Assembly: GCA_964017065.1 (NCBI GenBank)
Contig: OZ024792.1
Span: 938,092-1,002,091 of the forward strand
Origin: Haliclona indistincta
Taxonomy: Eukaryota > Porifera > Demospongiae > Haplosclerida > Chalinidae
Length of the DNA: 64,000 nt
Reading direction: 5' to 3'
The translations under genes and the position numbers were made by a program. Position 1 is the stretch's first letter. Each line of letters starts with the position of its first letter. The notes beneath the pieces were generated by a model. That model did not search any database. It saw nothing but the letters and a program-made list of their open reading frames with translations, and was not told where the DNA came from. Below are positions 9,875-20,337 of the stretch, piece after piece.

Positions 9875-12553
9875 ATGGCTACTCCAAAGTATAGTCTTAT
9901 GGACCGCTTTGACTCAGATACAGAGAGTATTGAAAGCTACTTGGAGCGAGTCGCAATTTATTTCAGAGCTAACAGAGTAGAGGAAAGGAACCAAGTGGAC
10001 GTTTTCCTTAGCCTATTGAGCAGCAAGACGTACTCACTGCTACGGGACCTTGAAGCTCCTGAGAAGCCAGGTGACAGGACGTTCGCCGAGTTGTCCGACA
10101 CTTTGACAAAGCACTTCCAGCCTAAGAGGAAGGTGATATCCGAACGTTTTAGGTTCCACAAGAGAACACAAGCAGTAGGAGAAAGTGTGATTGACTTCGT
10201 TGCTGAACTTCGCAAGTTGTCCAAGTTTTGCAAGTTCGAGGCTCACCTGGATCAAGCCCTCCGCGACCAGTTCGTGAGTGGTCTCCGCAACGGAAATATC
10301 CAAAAGCATTTGCTCACCGAGCCAGACGATTTAGCGTTTGCTCGGGCGGTGGAACTTGCAGAAGGAATGGAAGCAGCTGAATCCGAAACTCAACAGTGGC
10401 ACGCTTCCCCGGATACCGCCAACATTCGCAAGGTCACACAGCACAGTTCGCCGAGCCAACCGAGAACATCGTGTTACCGCTGCGGTGGTCGCCATTTATC
10501 CTCCGACTGCCGTTTTAAGGAGGCAGTTTGCCATTTTTGTCAAAAGAAAGGACACATCGCCAAGGTCTGCAAATCCAAGAAGAGAGAACAGTCGTCAACG
10601 CCGAATGCAGACATGAAAAAGAAGAAGCCTACCAAGACAGGCAATTGCAATTTCGTGGAGACGGGCGGAGACAACGAGGACGAACCGCCGTCTGAGCTAC
10701 CGCCTACTCTACCGCTGTTCCAGTTGAAAGAACATTCGTCTCACCCCATTGTCGTATCAGTCCTAGTCAACGACAAGCCACTTGAAATGGAACTAGATAC
10801 GGGGGCAGCTGTTAGTATCATCTCGGAAGATACGCACCAGAGCAAATTTCCTGAAGTACCGCTACAAAAAGCTTCTGTCAAGCTAAAGACATACACTGGT
10901 CAGACCATGGAAGTTTGTGGGCAGCTAGACGTCACTGTCAGGTATAAGAATCAAGAATACACTTTACCTCTGTGTGTTGTTGCAGGGCCTGGACCTACTC
11001 TTCTTGGGAGAGATTGGCTCCGGTCAATTCATCTTGACTGGAAAGCTATTGGTGTTGTTGCATTGGACAAGGGAAAGGACCAAATCCAGGGGCTGCAACA
11101 GGCTTACTATAACGTGTTTCGTGATGAGCTGGGCACCATCTCAGGATTCACCGCAACTCTAAATCTCCGTCCTGATTCCAAACCAGTGTTCTGCAAGCCT
11201 CGTCCCGTACCTTTTGCTCTCAAAGAAGCCTTGGGGAAGGAGTTGGATCGCCTGGAGACAGCTGGGATCCTGGAAAAGGTTTCTCACAGTAATTGGGCTA
11301 CACCAGTGGTTGTTGTACCAAAGGCTGACGGCAGTATTCGACTATGTGGGGATTACAAGCAAACCGTCAACCCCCAGCTAGATGTTGACAAATACCCATT
11401 GCCCAATCCTACTGATTTGTTTGCCTCCCTTGCAGGTGGATGTCAATTCTCTAAGATCGACCTATCTCATGCCTATCAACAACTCCAGTTAGACGAGTCA
11501 TCAAGAGAGTGCGTAACGATTAACACCCATCAAGGTCTCTATCGTTATACTCGTCTACCCTTTGGCATCGCCTCCGCACCAGCCATCTTCCAAAGAACGA
11601 TGGACACGATTCTTCAAGGCATTCCTCGCACCTGCTGCTACCTTGATGATATTCTGGTGACTGGCAGCACGCGAGAGGAACATTTACAGAACTTAGAAAC
11701 AGTTCTCCAGAGGTTAGATCAAAGAGGTGTGCGAGTCAAGAAGTCCAAGTGTGAATTTCTCAAAGATTCCGTTGAATGCTTGGGACACAAGATTGACGCT
11801 TCTGGTCTACACGCCACTACCAAGAAGGTGGATGCTGTGATCAACGCTCCTCAGCCAAAGAATGTAAAACAGCTCAGGTCCTTCCTAGGTTTACTCCAGT
11901 ATTACGGCAGATTTATTTTTAATTTGTCTTCCCTTTTGCATCCTCTCAACTCTCTCTTGCAGAAAGAGGTAACTTGGAAGTGGAGCTCAGAATGTGAAGC
12001 AGCTTTTCAACAAGCCAAGACACGACTCACTTCAATTGGAGTCTTAGCCCACTACAACCCAAAACTACCTCTGAGGCTAGCAGGAGACGCCTCGGCCTAT
12101 GGTATTGGAGCTGTCATCTCACACATTGCTGAAGATGGACAAGAGCACCCTGTAGCTTATGCATCGCGTACTTTGACAGCTGCAGAGCAGAATTATTCAC
12201 AGCTGGAAAAGGAGGCATTATCCCTCATTTTTGGATTAAGAAAATTCCACCAATACCTGTACGGTCGAAAATTCATTCTCTACACTGACCACAAGCCTTT
12301 AACGACCATCTTTGGTGAAAAGAAAGGAGTACCACAGATGATCGCAGCACGACTTCAGCGTTGGGCCTTGTCATTGTCTGCCTATGACTACTCCATCAAG
12401 TACAAGAGTACTTCAGCACATGGCAATGTTGATGGATTGTCTCGACTACCTACATGTGGGTCAGACTCTGAAGAACAAGAGCAGCTTCATGAAGAGAATG
12501 TGTTCAGTGTTAGACAACTTGAAGCCTTACCAACAACAGTTACTCAACTATAG
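9875..12553 (+). CDS. gag-pol: Gypsy Gag-protease-RT-RNase H polyprotein
   Basis: The likely start is the ATG at 9875; the frame is also open from the LTR end via TTG. The product is ~892 residues. The N-terminal ~190 residues form a retrotransposon Gag region. Two CCHC-like zinc knuckles follow (from residues ~200 and ~219), then an aspartic protease (LDTGAA, Asp ~308), reverse transcriptase with YLDD at ~589-592, and RNase H with the catalytic GDAS aspartate at ~738. It packages and copies the element RNA and processes the polyprotein. The frame ends in TAG at 12551-12553. The downstream integrase frame is in the same phase, so either readthrough or an inactivating nonsense change separates them. 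Confidence 0.93.
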   Translation: MATPKYSLMDRFDSDTESIESYLERVAIYFRANRVEERNQVDVFLSLLSSKTYSLLRDLEAPEKPGDRTFAELSDTLTKHFQPKRKVISERFRFHKRTQAVGESVIDFVAELRKLSKFCKFEAHLDQALRDQFVSGLRNGNIQKHLLTEPDDLAFARAVELAEGMEAAESETQQWHASPDTANIRKVTQHSSPSQPRTSCYRCGGRHLSSDCRFKEAVCHFCQKKGHIAKVCKSKKREQSSTPNADMKKKKPTKTGNCNFVETGGDNEDEPPSELPPTLPLFQLKEHSSHPIVVSVLVNDKPLEMELDTGAAVSIISEDTHQSKFPEVPLQKASVKLKTYTGQTMEVCGQLDVTVRYKNQEYTLPLCVVAGPGPTLLGRDWLRSIHLDWKAIGVVALDKGKDQIQGLQQAYYNVFRDELGTISGFTATLNLRPDSKPVFCKPRPVPFALKEALGKELDRLETAGILEKVSHSNWATPVVVVPKADGSIRLCGDYKQTVNPQLDVDKYPLPNPTDLFASLAGGCQFSKIDLSHAYQQLQLDESSRECVTINTHQGLYRYTRLPFGIASAPAIFQRTMDTILQGIPRTCCYLDDILVTGSTREEHLQNLETVLQRLDQRGVRVKKSKCEFLKDSVECLGHKIDASGLHATTKKVDAVINAPQPKNVKQLRSFLGLLQYYGRFIFNLSSLLHPLNSLLQKEVTWKWSSECEAAFQQAKTRLTSIGVLAHYNPKLPLRLAGDASAYGIGAVISHIAEDGQEHPVAYASRTLTAAEQNYSQLEKEALSLIFGLRKFHQYLYGRKFILYTDHKPLTTIFGEKKGVPQMIAARLQRWALSLSAYDYSIKYKSTSAHGNVDGLSRLPTCGSDSEEQEQLHEENVFSVRQLEALPTTVTQL

Positions 12554-12556
12554 CAG

Positions 12557-13897
12557 ATGACCCGGAGAGATCGTCTGTTAGGCAAGGTGCTACGTTATAC
12601 CAAGAGTGGTTGGCCTGTTACTGTGTCAGATGCTCTTAAACCTTATCAACGTCGTCAGGATGAAATCTCAACTGAGGATGACTGTTTGCTATGGGGTTCA
12701 AGAGTCATTGTTCTACAAGAAAGTATTCTGCAAGAACTACACACCCAACACTTTGGTATCTCCAGGCTGAAAGCGATTGCCCGAAGTCATGTTTGGTGGC
12801 CGAAATTGGATCAGGCCTTGGAGAAGATGGTGGGAAGCTGTTCCAATTGTCAAGCTGTAAGGAATAATCCACCTGCAGCACCGTTTCATCCCTGGGCATG
12901 GCCTTCTCACCCTTGGCAAAGAGTACATGTTGACTTTGCAGGGCCCCTCCGTGGTCAGACGTATCTCATTGTGGTTGATGCTTTTTCCAAGTGGCCGGAA
13001 GTGATACCAATGCATTCAACAACAGCAGCAACCACTATTCGAGAACTCCGGAAACTCTTCTCTGCATATGGTCTGCCGGAGCAACTGGTGTCTGACAACG
13101 GGCCTCAGTTTACTTCCTCTGACTTTGCTATGTTCCTCAAGCAGAATGGAGTGAAACATGTTCGATCTGCTCCCTATCACCCCTCCTCAAACGGTGCAGC
13201 TGAACGCTTTGTGCAGACGTTCAAAAGAGCAATGAAACAGAATGAATTACATGGAGTACCTTCACAGAAACAACTTCCTGCTTTTCTACTTTCATACCGA
13301 ACTGCACCTCATGCCACTACAGGACAATCTCCTTGTCTACTATTCCTCAACCGGCAGGTTCGCACACGGCTGGATCTCTTCCACCCCAACCTCCGAGAAC
13401 ATGTATCAGGAAAGCAACTGATGCAGAAACACTACCATGATCAACATGCCCACAGTCGCGAGTTGTACCTTGGTCAGCGAGTAATGGCTCAAGGTCCTCC
13501 TCCACAACTACAATGGCTTCCTGGAACTATCGTTCAACAGACAGGCCCAGTCTCATATGTGATCAAGATCACTGATGGTCGACTGTGGAAAAGACATGCT
13601 GATCAGATTCGAGGAATGCTAGACAGCCCCGATAACTCCTCAACTCCAACCATCGTGGAACAGCCACCGGTACCTGTGAGTGACTCTCGAACACCATCTA
13701 CTCCACCTAAGTCATCTACTCTACCTAAGTCAGCAACCAGTGACGATCGTACCACTGTTCCTCCTACATCACCCTCCGTGTCCACCTCGACAGATCAGTC
13801 CTCTCAGGAAGACTCCGCTCAACCTCGCTATCCAGTTCGAGTTCGTGGACCTCCTAAAAGACTAACGTATGATTCCTCCTTCAAGTCCTCTTTATAG
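12557..13897 (+). CDS. int: Gypsy integrase with C-terminal GPY/F-like module
   Basis: This frame is continuous with the upstream polyprotein except for one TAG. It encodes ~446 residues. An HHCC zinc-binding region (HTQHFG ... CSNCQ, residues ~62-99) precedes a DD35E core: Asp126 (VDFAG), Asp180 (SDNGPQ) and Glu216 (AAERF). A GPVSYVIK segment resembles the GPY/F module, and the tail is rich in Ser, Thr and Pro. It inserts the element cDNA. The ATG at 12557 immediately follows the stop codon and one CAG codon, so independent initiation is possible but unproven. Confidence 0.9.
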   Translation: MTRRDRLLGKVLRYTKSGWPVTVSDALKPYQRRQDEISTEDDCLLWGSRVIVLQESILQELHTQHFGISRLKAIARSHVWWPKLDQALEKMVGSCSNCQAVRNNPPAAPFHPWAWPSHPWQRVHVDFAGPLRGQTYLIVVDAFSKWPEVIPMHSTTAATTIRELRKLFSAYGLPEQLVSDNGPQFTSSDFAMFLKQNGVKHVRSAPYHPSSNGAAERFVQTFKRAMKQNELHGVPSQKQLPAFLLSYRTAPHATTGQSPCLLFLNRQVRTRLDLFHPNLREHVSGKQLMQKHYHDQHAHSRELYLGQRVMAQGPPPQLQWLPGTIVQQTGPVSYVIKITDGRLWKRHADQIRGMLDSPDNSSTPTIVEQPPVPVSDSRTPSTPPKSSTLPKSATSDDRTTVPPTSPSVSTSTDQSSQEDSAQPRYPVRVRGPPKRLTYDSSFKSSL

Positions 13898-13909
13898 GGA
13901 AGGAGAAAG

Positions 13910-14122
13910 TGTGATGACTGACAAGATTGAACTACATGGACTATTGTCTCTTAGTCATGTGTCTTGTGTATTGTATCATGTAGCCCTTGATTCATGCTCT
14001 CATTGTGTTGCTACACTAGTACTTCCTCTTCCTGTCACCTTGTTGTATATCAGACTGTCAGTACTCAGTGTGTTCAGATTTGCTAATATCAATTCTCATA
14101 ATATACTTCTGAGTATATCACA
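13910..14122 (+). repeat. 3' LTR of gypsy element
   Basis: The LTR is 213 bp and one base different from the 5' LTR. It is preceded by the polypurine tract GGAAGGAGAAAG and followed by the CAGTT target duplication. Confidence 0.92.
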
Positions 14123-14423
14123 CAGTTCAATATCATGCAATTACTGTGCTGTCTTTGTTTCTACCATTGGTTTGGTTTTCCTGTTGTTGATGGCTTTTCT
14201 TTATTATTAACAATTTTAAACTTGTAGCTAAATAATTCTTATGCTGTAGATATCAGCTCGCCTACGCATGCATGAATACAGTGCATACGAGCCCCGCCCA
14301 CCCTTGTTTACGGCGGTTATAATTATCTGGCAAGGCAGAATGGTGATTTTGCGCTTGCTAGCTTACCGTTCTTCGAAGACTCCAGACAAATATGTGTTCT
14401 CCGTGATCTATACGGCGTGGCGA

Positions 14424-14735
14424 CAGTAGTAGTTCTAGGGGGGGCCTGGGGGGCCATGGCTCCCCCCAAAAAAGCCCTCTTTAAAATTTTTACTTGCCTC
14501 CTCCAACCAAAACATTATTTTATGAACGTATGTACCTTGCTTGGTACAGCTGTCTTGCCTTACACAGCTGTTTCTCGGTCTGTCTTGCTTTCCAACAGGC
14601 TACCGCGAACGCACTATTATTGTCCATACGCAGTTTAAAATGACGTATTCTAATGAATATTAATTAGCTATTTCCTTAAATCGCGCGCGCGCATTCAGTG
14701 GCCCCCCCAAACATTTCTCTCTAGAACCACCACTG
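14424..14735. mobile_element. hAT-like MITE within FB1
   Basis: The ends are CAGTAGTAGTTCTAGGGGGG and its imperfect inverse (CTAGAACCACCACTG). It interrupts FB1 just after CGTGGCGA, and CGTGG recurs at the right. This fits an 8-bp duplication later disturbed by the adjacent element. No transposase is present. Confidence 0.55.
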
Positions 14736-15561
14736 CGTGGGGTCGCTCTAAAAGGAGGAACGAGGAAATAAGAAATGGGAAACGGAAATGAGGAAACGAA
14801 GAAATGACGTCGACGAGATAAGGTAGCGGAACCTCCGCGTACCTGGCGTGAAGAAGAAATTGCTGGACTTCGCAAATTATGCTCACACTCATGCTGCAAC
14901 AGCAGTACATGCTCACACTTATAGTCGATCGTGAGCATAAAGAATCTTGGAGATACTTTTGGTCTGCTTTGCAACCGTAGCTCTATTATCAAGTGTACTG
15001 GTAAAATTAGTGGGTGCGGTAGCTCTTTTTATATTCATGGCCATATATGCTATGAAAAAGGAGCAGCGAAGATGAATTCTAGTCTGGCGCCTGTAATCGC
15101 ATGTGCAAAGCTTTTAGTGCATAATTATTCGCAGACAAAATCGAATTTTTCAGCGCAAATTCCGCCACGTGGCGCGGCTAAGATATAGCTAAAGGCAAAG
15201 TTTCTTCACGAAACAATGAAACAAAACAATCATAGTTACACAGGATGATGTCCTTGGTGTTCTACACTACTGTTGCAGCATGAGCATGAGTTGCTAAAAT
15301 CGAAATCCGGGCCTAGAGATGATCTAGAAATTAGTTAACGCCCTGCACGATTTTGTTGCTAGTCGGGTCCGATCCATATTCCTCGTCTAAAAACACTGCA
15401 AAGAAGAAAGAGGAACGTTTAAAGGTCACGTTGGGAAGTACAAGGTCCAAGTTTGAATTTTACGGTACCCTGCACTACCTTAGGTATCTTGTCATTTTTC
15501 CGTTTCCTCATTTCCGTTTCCCATTTCTTATTTCCTCGTTCCTCCTTTTAGAGCGACCCCA
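14736..15561. mobile_element. TIR element with ~60-bp inverted ends
   Basis: 14736-14797 (GTGGGGTCGCTCTAAAAGG onward) is mirrored at 15497-15561. The ~700-bp interior shows no recognised gene. It is adjacent to or inserted in the right flank of the preceding MITE. Confidence 0.65.
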
Positions 15562-15666
15562 CTGCGAGGCGATACTCAAACTAGTGCTTGGTCACGTGCG
15601 CTAACCACTGCTTGGTCACGTGCGTATTGCGCAATCACTATAAGTATTAATGGCGTCTAACACTTA

Positions 15667-16928
15667 TTAGGGAAGCACGGTAGTGCCTCCCTATGTAGGG
15701 ATGACCAAGAAAACAAAATGGCGGCTGCATACAATGTATTAGCGTTCAAACGCTGATATTTCGCCTGGTGATTAATTTTGTGCGTCCAAAGACACTTAGA
15801 TCTGCTCTCTGGCGTTGCCCCATCTTACAGTAGCAAGGAGATGGCTAGAAATGGACACTAAAGTGACGAACCTGGAAACGGTAAAAATCGAGTTTCGTCA
15901 TCATCGTTTTCTTCTTATTCTTCTTCTTCTTCTTTCTTCAACTCGCCTAGCGCCTTTACGCGAGCAGTGCCGAGACCAAAACACCCACGAACAGTCGTGA
16001 AATTCTTCTGGCAGGTGCCTTTTGAACTTAGTTTTTAGCGAAACGACGATATAAATTTGACGAGTTCACTATCACGAACAGTTGTCAGCTAAGTGTTAGA
16101 CACCATATTGTGATTACGCAATACGCACGTGACCAACCACACGAATTCTAGAAAGTAGCGTATCACCGTATGGAGAGCGCATATTGGCGTCTGGAGTCTT
16201 CGAAGAACAACTCACAGAGTAAGCTCGTGTAGTATCACCGTTCTGCTGCTTGCCAGATAGTATCACAGCCGTACAGAATTTTGTAAACTAGAGTGGGCGG
16301 GGCTCGTATGCTGTGCATTCCTGCAGAATCATGCATGAGCATGAGCAGCTACATGTGTAGTTTCAGTATTTAGGAATAATAATTATGAGCTACAAGTTTA
16401 AAAAGGTCACATAAAGAAATTATCAACAACAGCAAACCAAACTAATGGTATAATCAAAGAAATACATGATCTTGCCGAATTCGAACTGCACCAAAAATTT
16501 GAAACTCAAAAAAGGACACAAACAAGAAAATAAAAAGATTTCTTACGAAATCAAAAGGATGTGGGGATGAATGAAATCTGCTACTGGTCCACAATGTAAA
16601 CCAACAAGGAACAAGCATGGAATGGTAACACGATTGACTTGCTAACAGACCATAGATCCCTACATCAGTGGCTGTACATAAGATCAATAATTTATTTTGT
16701 CACAGTCAAGTTGAATTCAATTCAATGCAGGTCGGTGTCAGTCAATGGCAACTAGCTGAACTAGCTATAGTCTGCCACAGCAGCCACTGATGTAGGGATC
16801 TATGGTCTGTTAGCAAGTCAATCGTGTTACCATTCCATGCTTGTTCCTTGTTGGTTTACATTGTGGACCAGTAGCAGATTTCATTCATCCCTGCATCCTT
16901 TTATTTCGTAAGAAATCTTTTTATTTTC
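15667..16928 (-). mobile_element. Inverted FB1 copy nested inside FB1
   Basis: It starts with the FB1 terminal hairpin (TTAGGGAAGCACGG, 15667), passes a short TTC tract (15905-15940) and ends with the FB1 palindrome (16530-16925). The host FB1 reads AACACTTA before it and CTGACAATGG after it, a junction continuous at 27808-27830. Confidence 0.7.
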
Positions 16929-17084
16929 TTTCTGACAATGGATCACGATCGAGAAATCGCGGAATTTATATCGCCGTTTCACTAAAAACTGAGTTCAAAA
17001 GGCACATGCCAGGAGAATTTCACGACTGTTCGTGGGTGTTTTGGTCTCGGCACTGCTCACGTAAAGGTGCTAGGCCAGTGGAAG

Positions 17085-17271
<187 letters not shown>

Positions 17272-17652
17272 ATGAACAAACGGGTGACCACGTGATCTCT
17301 AGTTTACCACCTTAGACCTGGTTTCTTTTGCTTCTAAAGTCTCTTTGTAATCGCACAAATCGTGCAAGGAGCTTCAGAACGTTAGATACGCTTGAAACGC
17401 CCGTACGGCGAAGATATGGTAGTGCCGTACTTAGTGCCACCAGGCGAGACGTCATCTTGTCATGCCCATAGCAACTGGCCTTATAGTCTTTATTAGTAGA
17501 CTCGCTTACTTCTTAGGATAGCCCCTAGGTAGTTAAAATACTCCTGATGTCGCCAACAGCCAAGATATACGTGAATTATTGCGTTTAGCCTAAGTGTAGC
17601 CGCCATCTTGTTTTCCGCTCAACCCTAAATATGCCACGTCTTCCGCGTGGCA

Positions 17653-18079
17653 TAATATGCCTTTTCAATTATGCTTTCTTGCATTGGCTGACGTGCAGGG
17701 AATTTTCTCAAAGTCCATTTTGAGAGAATTGCTATTAAAAGGAGAAGGACGCAAGTCATCAAATGCATGTTTCAAATCTTTTTTTGGCTTGAGACACCCT
17801 ACTACATCACTGGGACAAACTTATTAGAAGGTGTCTCCCTGCACTCCGTGCTCTGACTGGATGTGATACAACTAGCTATAGCAAGATTCCTACGAAGCAT
17901 GCAGCAATGAAAGCTTTCCAATTTAACAAATAATAATTTAACACTGATACAGACCTTCAAGGGCTTGGAAACATTTTGATGACTTGCAACTAGCTCCTTT
18001 TAATAGCAATTCCCTCAAAATGGACTTTGAGATAATTCCCTGCACGTCAGTCAATGCAAGAAATCATATTGATAGGGCA
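17653..18079. mobile_element. Foldback MITE with ~90-bp inverted arms
   Basis: 17655-17745 (ATGCCTTTTCAATTATG onward) is mirrored at 17985-18075. No coding capacity is seen. It sits between the end of FB1 and the tail exon of receptor C. Confidence 0.7.
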
Positions 18080-18229
18080 TAATTATTATCAACAACAAAA
18101 TAAGTTAGAATGAAACAAAAGCATGAACATAAAAATATTTCAAGAAAATCAATACTACAGCAATTGGCAATAATGTCACTAACAAAAATTGCTGTTTAAC
18201 AAGCAAAAATTGCTATAATTAATGTTTAA

Positions 18230-20222
18230 CTAGTCAGACAATGGCTGCTGTGTGCAGACAGCTTGTACAGTAGTGCTGTTAGGGAACATGTCATCATTGA
18301 CATAGTAATCATCATCTCCACTGCTGTCCTTCACGCAAGCACTTGTTAGACTAGTATAATCCTCTTCTTCTTGCTTAGGAAACAAGTCATCATTGACATA
18401 ATAATCACTTTCTGTATTCTTGTTTTTCTTTGTTTCATTCATCGATTGTTTCTCTGGTTGAAATTTGTCGTCAGTCCAACTCTCTTGTCTCTTGCTGGCT
18501 GCCTCTTCAATCTCACCAGGAAGCATTTCATAAATATGATCATGTCCATCGGTCTCTGGTGGCTTAGTATCCACACCAGCTGGTAGAGCAGTGCTGACGA
18601 CACCAGCTGATCTCAAGGGTTAAAATGGGCTCTGCATGGTCTTCAGGTGAGTCTTCAACACTCTTTTGAAATGACTTCATCTCAGTTTTAGCTGTGTAAG
18701 CCCCTTGGACAGTATTCACTTCACTACAGAACACAATACACTATATATAATACATGCACATAGTATTGGCAGTGCCTAGCTATTAGGTATTTGTCACCTG
18801 ATCAAGTGACAAGCAACCTGTGCTACTGAGAATGTTTGACTACATGATGATAGGTACACAGAGTTGGCTGACCCTTCAGCTTGGTTTACACTATGACACA
18901 GCGATACAGGCAGTACTTTCAAGTCTTCATGTAACCAAGAAGGATATTGTTGAGGAAAAAGGGATTAGACCTGACCACATGATATACTCACACTCTACCC
19001 TAGTATAGTATATCCCTTATTGTATCTATACAGTCAGATATTGCATACACTATATATCATAATTGTATCTATACAAGGCTCTGTTCTATACAGTATGTAG
19101 TTACACTTACTTTAATCCATAGGCTTCATTGTCTAATCCAACTTCTGCTAAAAACCAGACAAAATCATACATCAATACCAACATGATGCATACCTGACCC
19201 CCACTAGCTAACAAGCTGTGTTGCACACGTATTTAATTCCCTGGAGAAACCAGGACATACCTTTCTGACCAATCTGCTTCTTCTTCAAAAGTATCAAAAG
19301 AATCACAATAATCACCACAATCAGGATGATGATTGCGATGAGGAAGATGCCCCCAACGTAGGCTATCACATAGAGGAATGGTGATACCTGCTCCTCCTGG
19401 GAGCCTGGTTGGGGAGTGGTGGAGGGAGAACTTGCAGGTGGAGTTAGTGCAGAGGTAACTGCATTATCACTGGTTACTGATGTGGGAATATTAGCTACTG
19501 CAGTGATCGATGGTAGAATACTAGTTACTGATATCGTCTGTTCACTGGTCAGTGATGCAGTGTTTGCTGTAGGCTGTGCGGTTGTTGACAGTTCAATGAA
19601 GGAGGTCGACATTTGTATCATGGTGGTACTGCTGGGAACAAGGACTGGTACAGTAGTTGTGGTCTGTGCAACAGGCTGGTCTGGCAGATCAGCACATGTT
19701 ACGAATTGGGACTGAGCAGCGCCAAGGTGATCCACTGTAGTCTCCTGGAGCCAGTAGTGTGAACACATTGCTCCTCATCAGAGGCTGGTCAGGATCAGCA
19801 GTTGTGTTGATCACCTGACACCAGTATTTGCCTAGTAGACTAGGACTGTAGGGCTGGTTGAAGAATGCTGTGCTGTGATATCTTGAAAACCAATCCGTGT
19901 TGCTCAGGGATTGATCAGGATCACCTAGTCCCAGGTCCTCTACTGCTCCAGCTGTGTTCTCTCTGAACCATCTCACTTCAAACACATCAGTTACCATAGC
20001 TCTTCTTATAGTACAGTCTAAAGCGATCAATACGGATCGCATCCATTCAATGTAGTTGATGGAGGCTGCCTTAAGTACTCAAAACTGCACGTTGAGCCTG
20101 GAGAAGATGGAAAAAAAGTCGCACAGAGATGTCAATAAAATAATAGAACGCTGCTTTTCCGTCATACCTGCTACGCTGCTCAGCAGTGCACACATCGTGA
20201 GGATGACTCCTAGTAGTGCCAT
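18230..20222 (-). pseudogene. Receptor locus C: Ig-like receptor with a distinct YVND tail
   Basis: The signal exon (20168-20222) encodes MALLGVILTMCALLSSVA. The Ig exon (from 20097) carries WFRENT and LLGKYWCQV but has two frame breaks: a deletion near 20035 that leads to a stop, and a ~5-base deletion near 19724. Downstream in another frame is a long Ser/Thr-rich, mucin-like stalk, a strong membrane span (~19290-19380) and KKKQIGQKG. The tail differs from every other locus. It has IYEML, DYTSL and two DYYVND(D/L) repeats, where Y-V-N fits the Grb2 SH2 consensus. An upstream tail exon (~18625-18715) is visible, but the junction near 18617 is unresolved. The frameshifts argue for a pseudogene; sequencing error is the alternative. 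Confidence 0.7.
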
Positions 20223-20337
20223 CACTAGCTGCTGCGATCTCGATACTGCTGCTTGCTGAAACTAGAGTTCTAATGAACACATACCCGTGCGCTGAGCTAG
20301 GAGCTAATAAACACGACTACTCCTGCATTATTGCAAA

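Larger units (their letters stand above)
9650..14122 (+). mobile_element. Gypsy/Metaviridae-type LTR retrotransposon, near intact
   Basis: This 4.47-kb element has 213-bp LTRs differing at one visible base, a 5-bp target duplication CAGTT (9645-9649, 14123-14127), a purine tract just before the 3' LTR (13898-13909) and a primer-site-like TTGGCGACGAGG just after the 5' LTR. The gene order gag, protease, RT, RNase H, integrase is that of gypsy elements. No envelope gene is present. The only visible coding break is one in-frame TAG between RNase H and integrase. The LTR identity implies a recent insertion, younger than the host FB1 copy. Confidence 0.93.

Noticed and set aside
9615..9980. 121-residue open frame over the gypsy 5' LTR (and its twin at 13869-14210)
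   Set aside because: The frame lies in the LTRs and is repeated because the LTRs are nearly identical. It has no domain.
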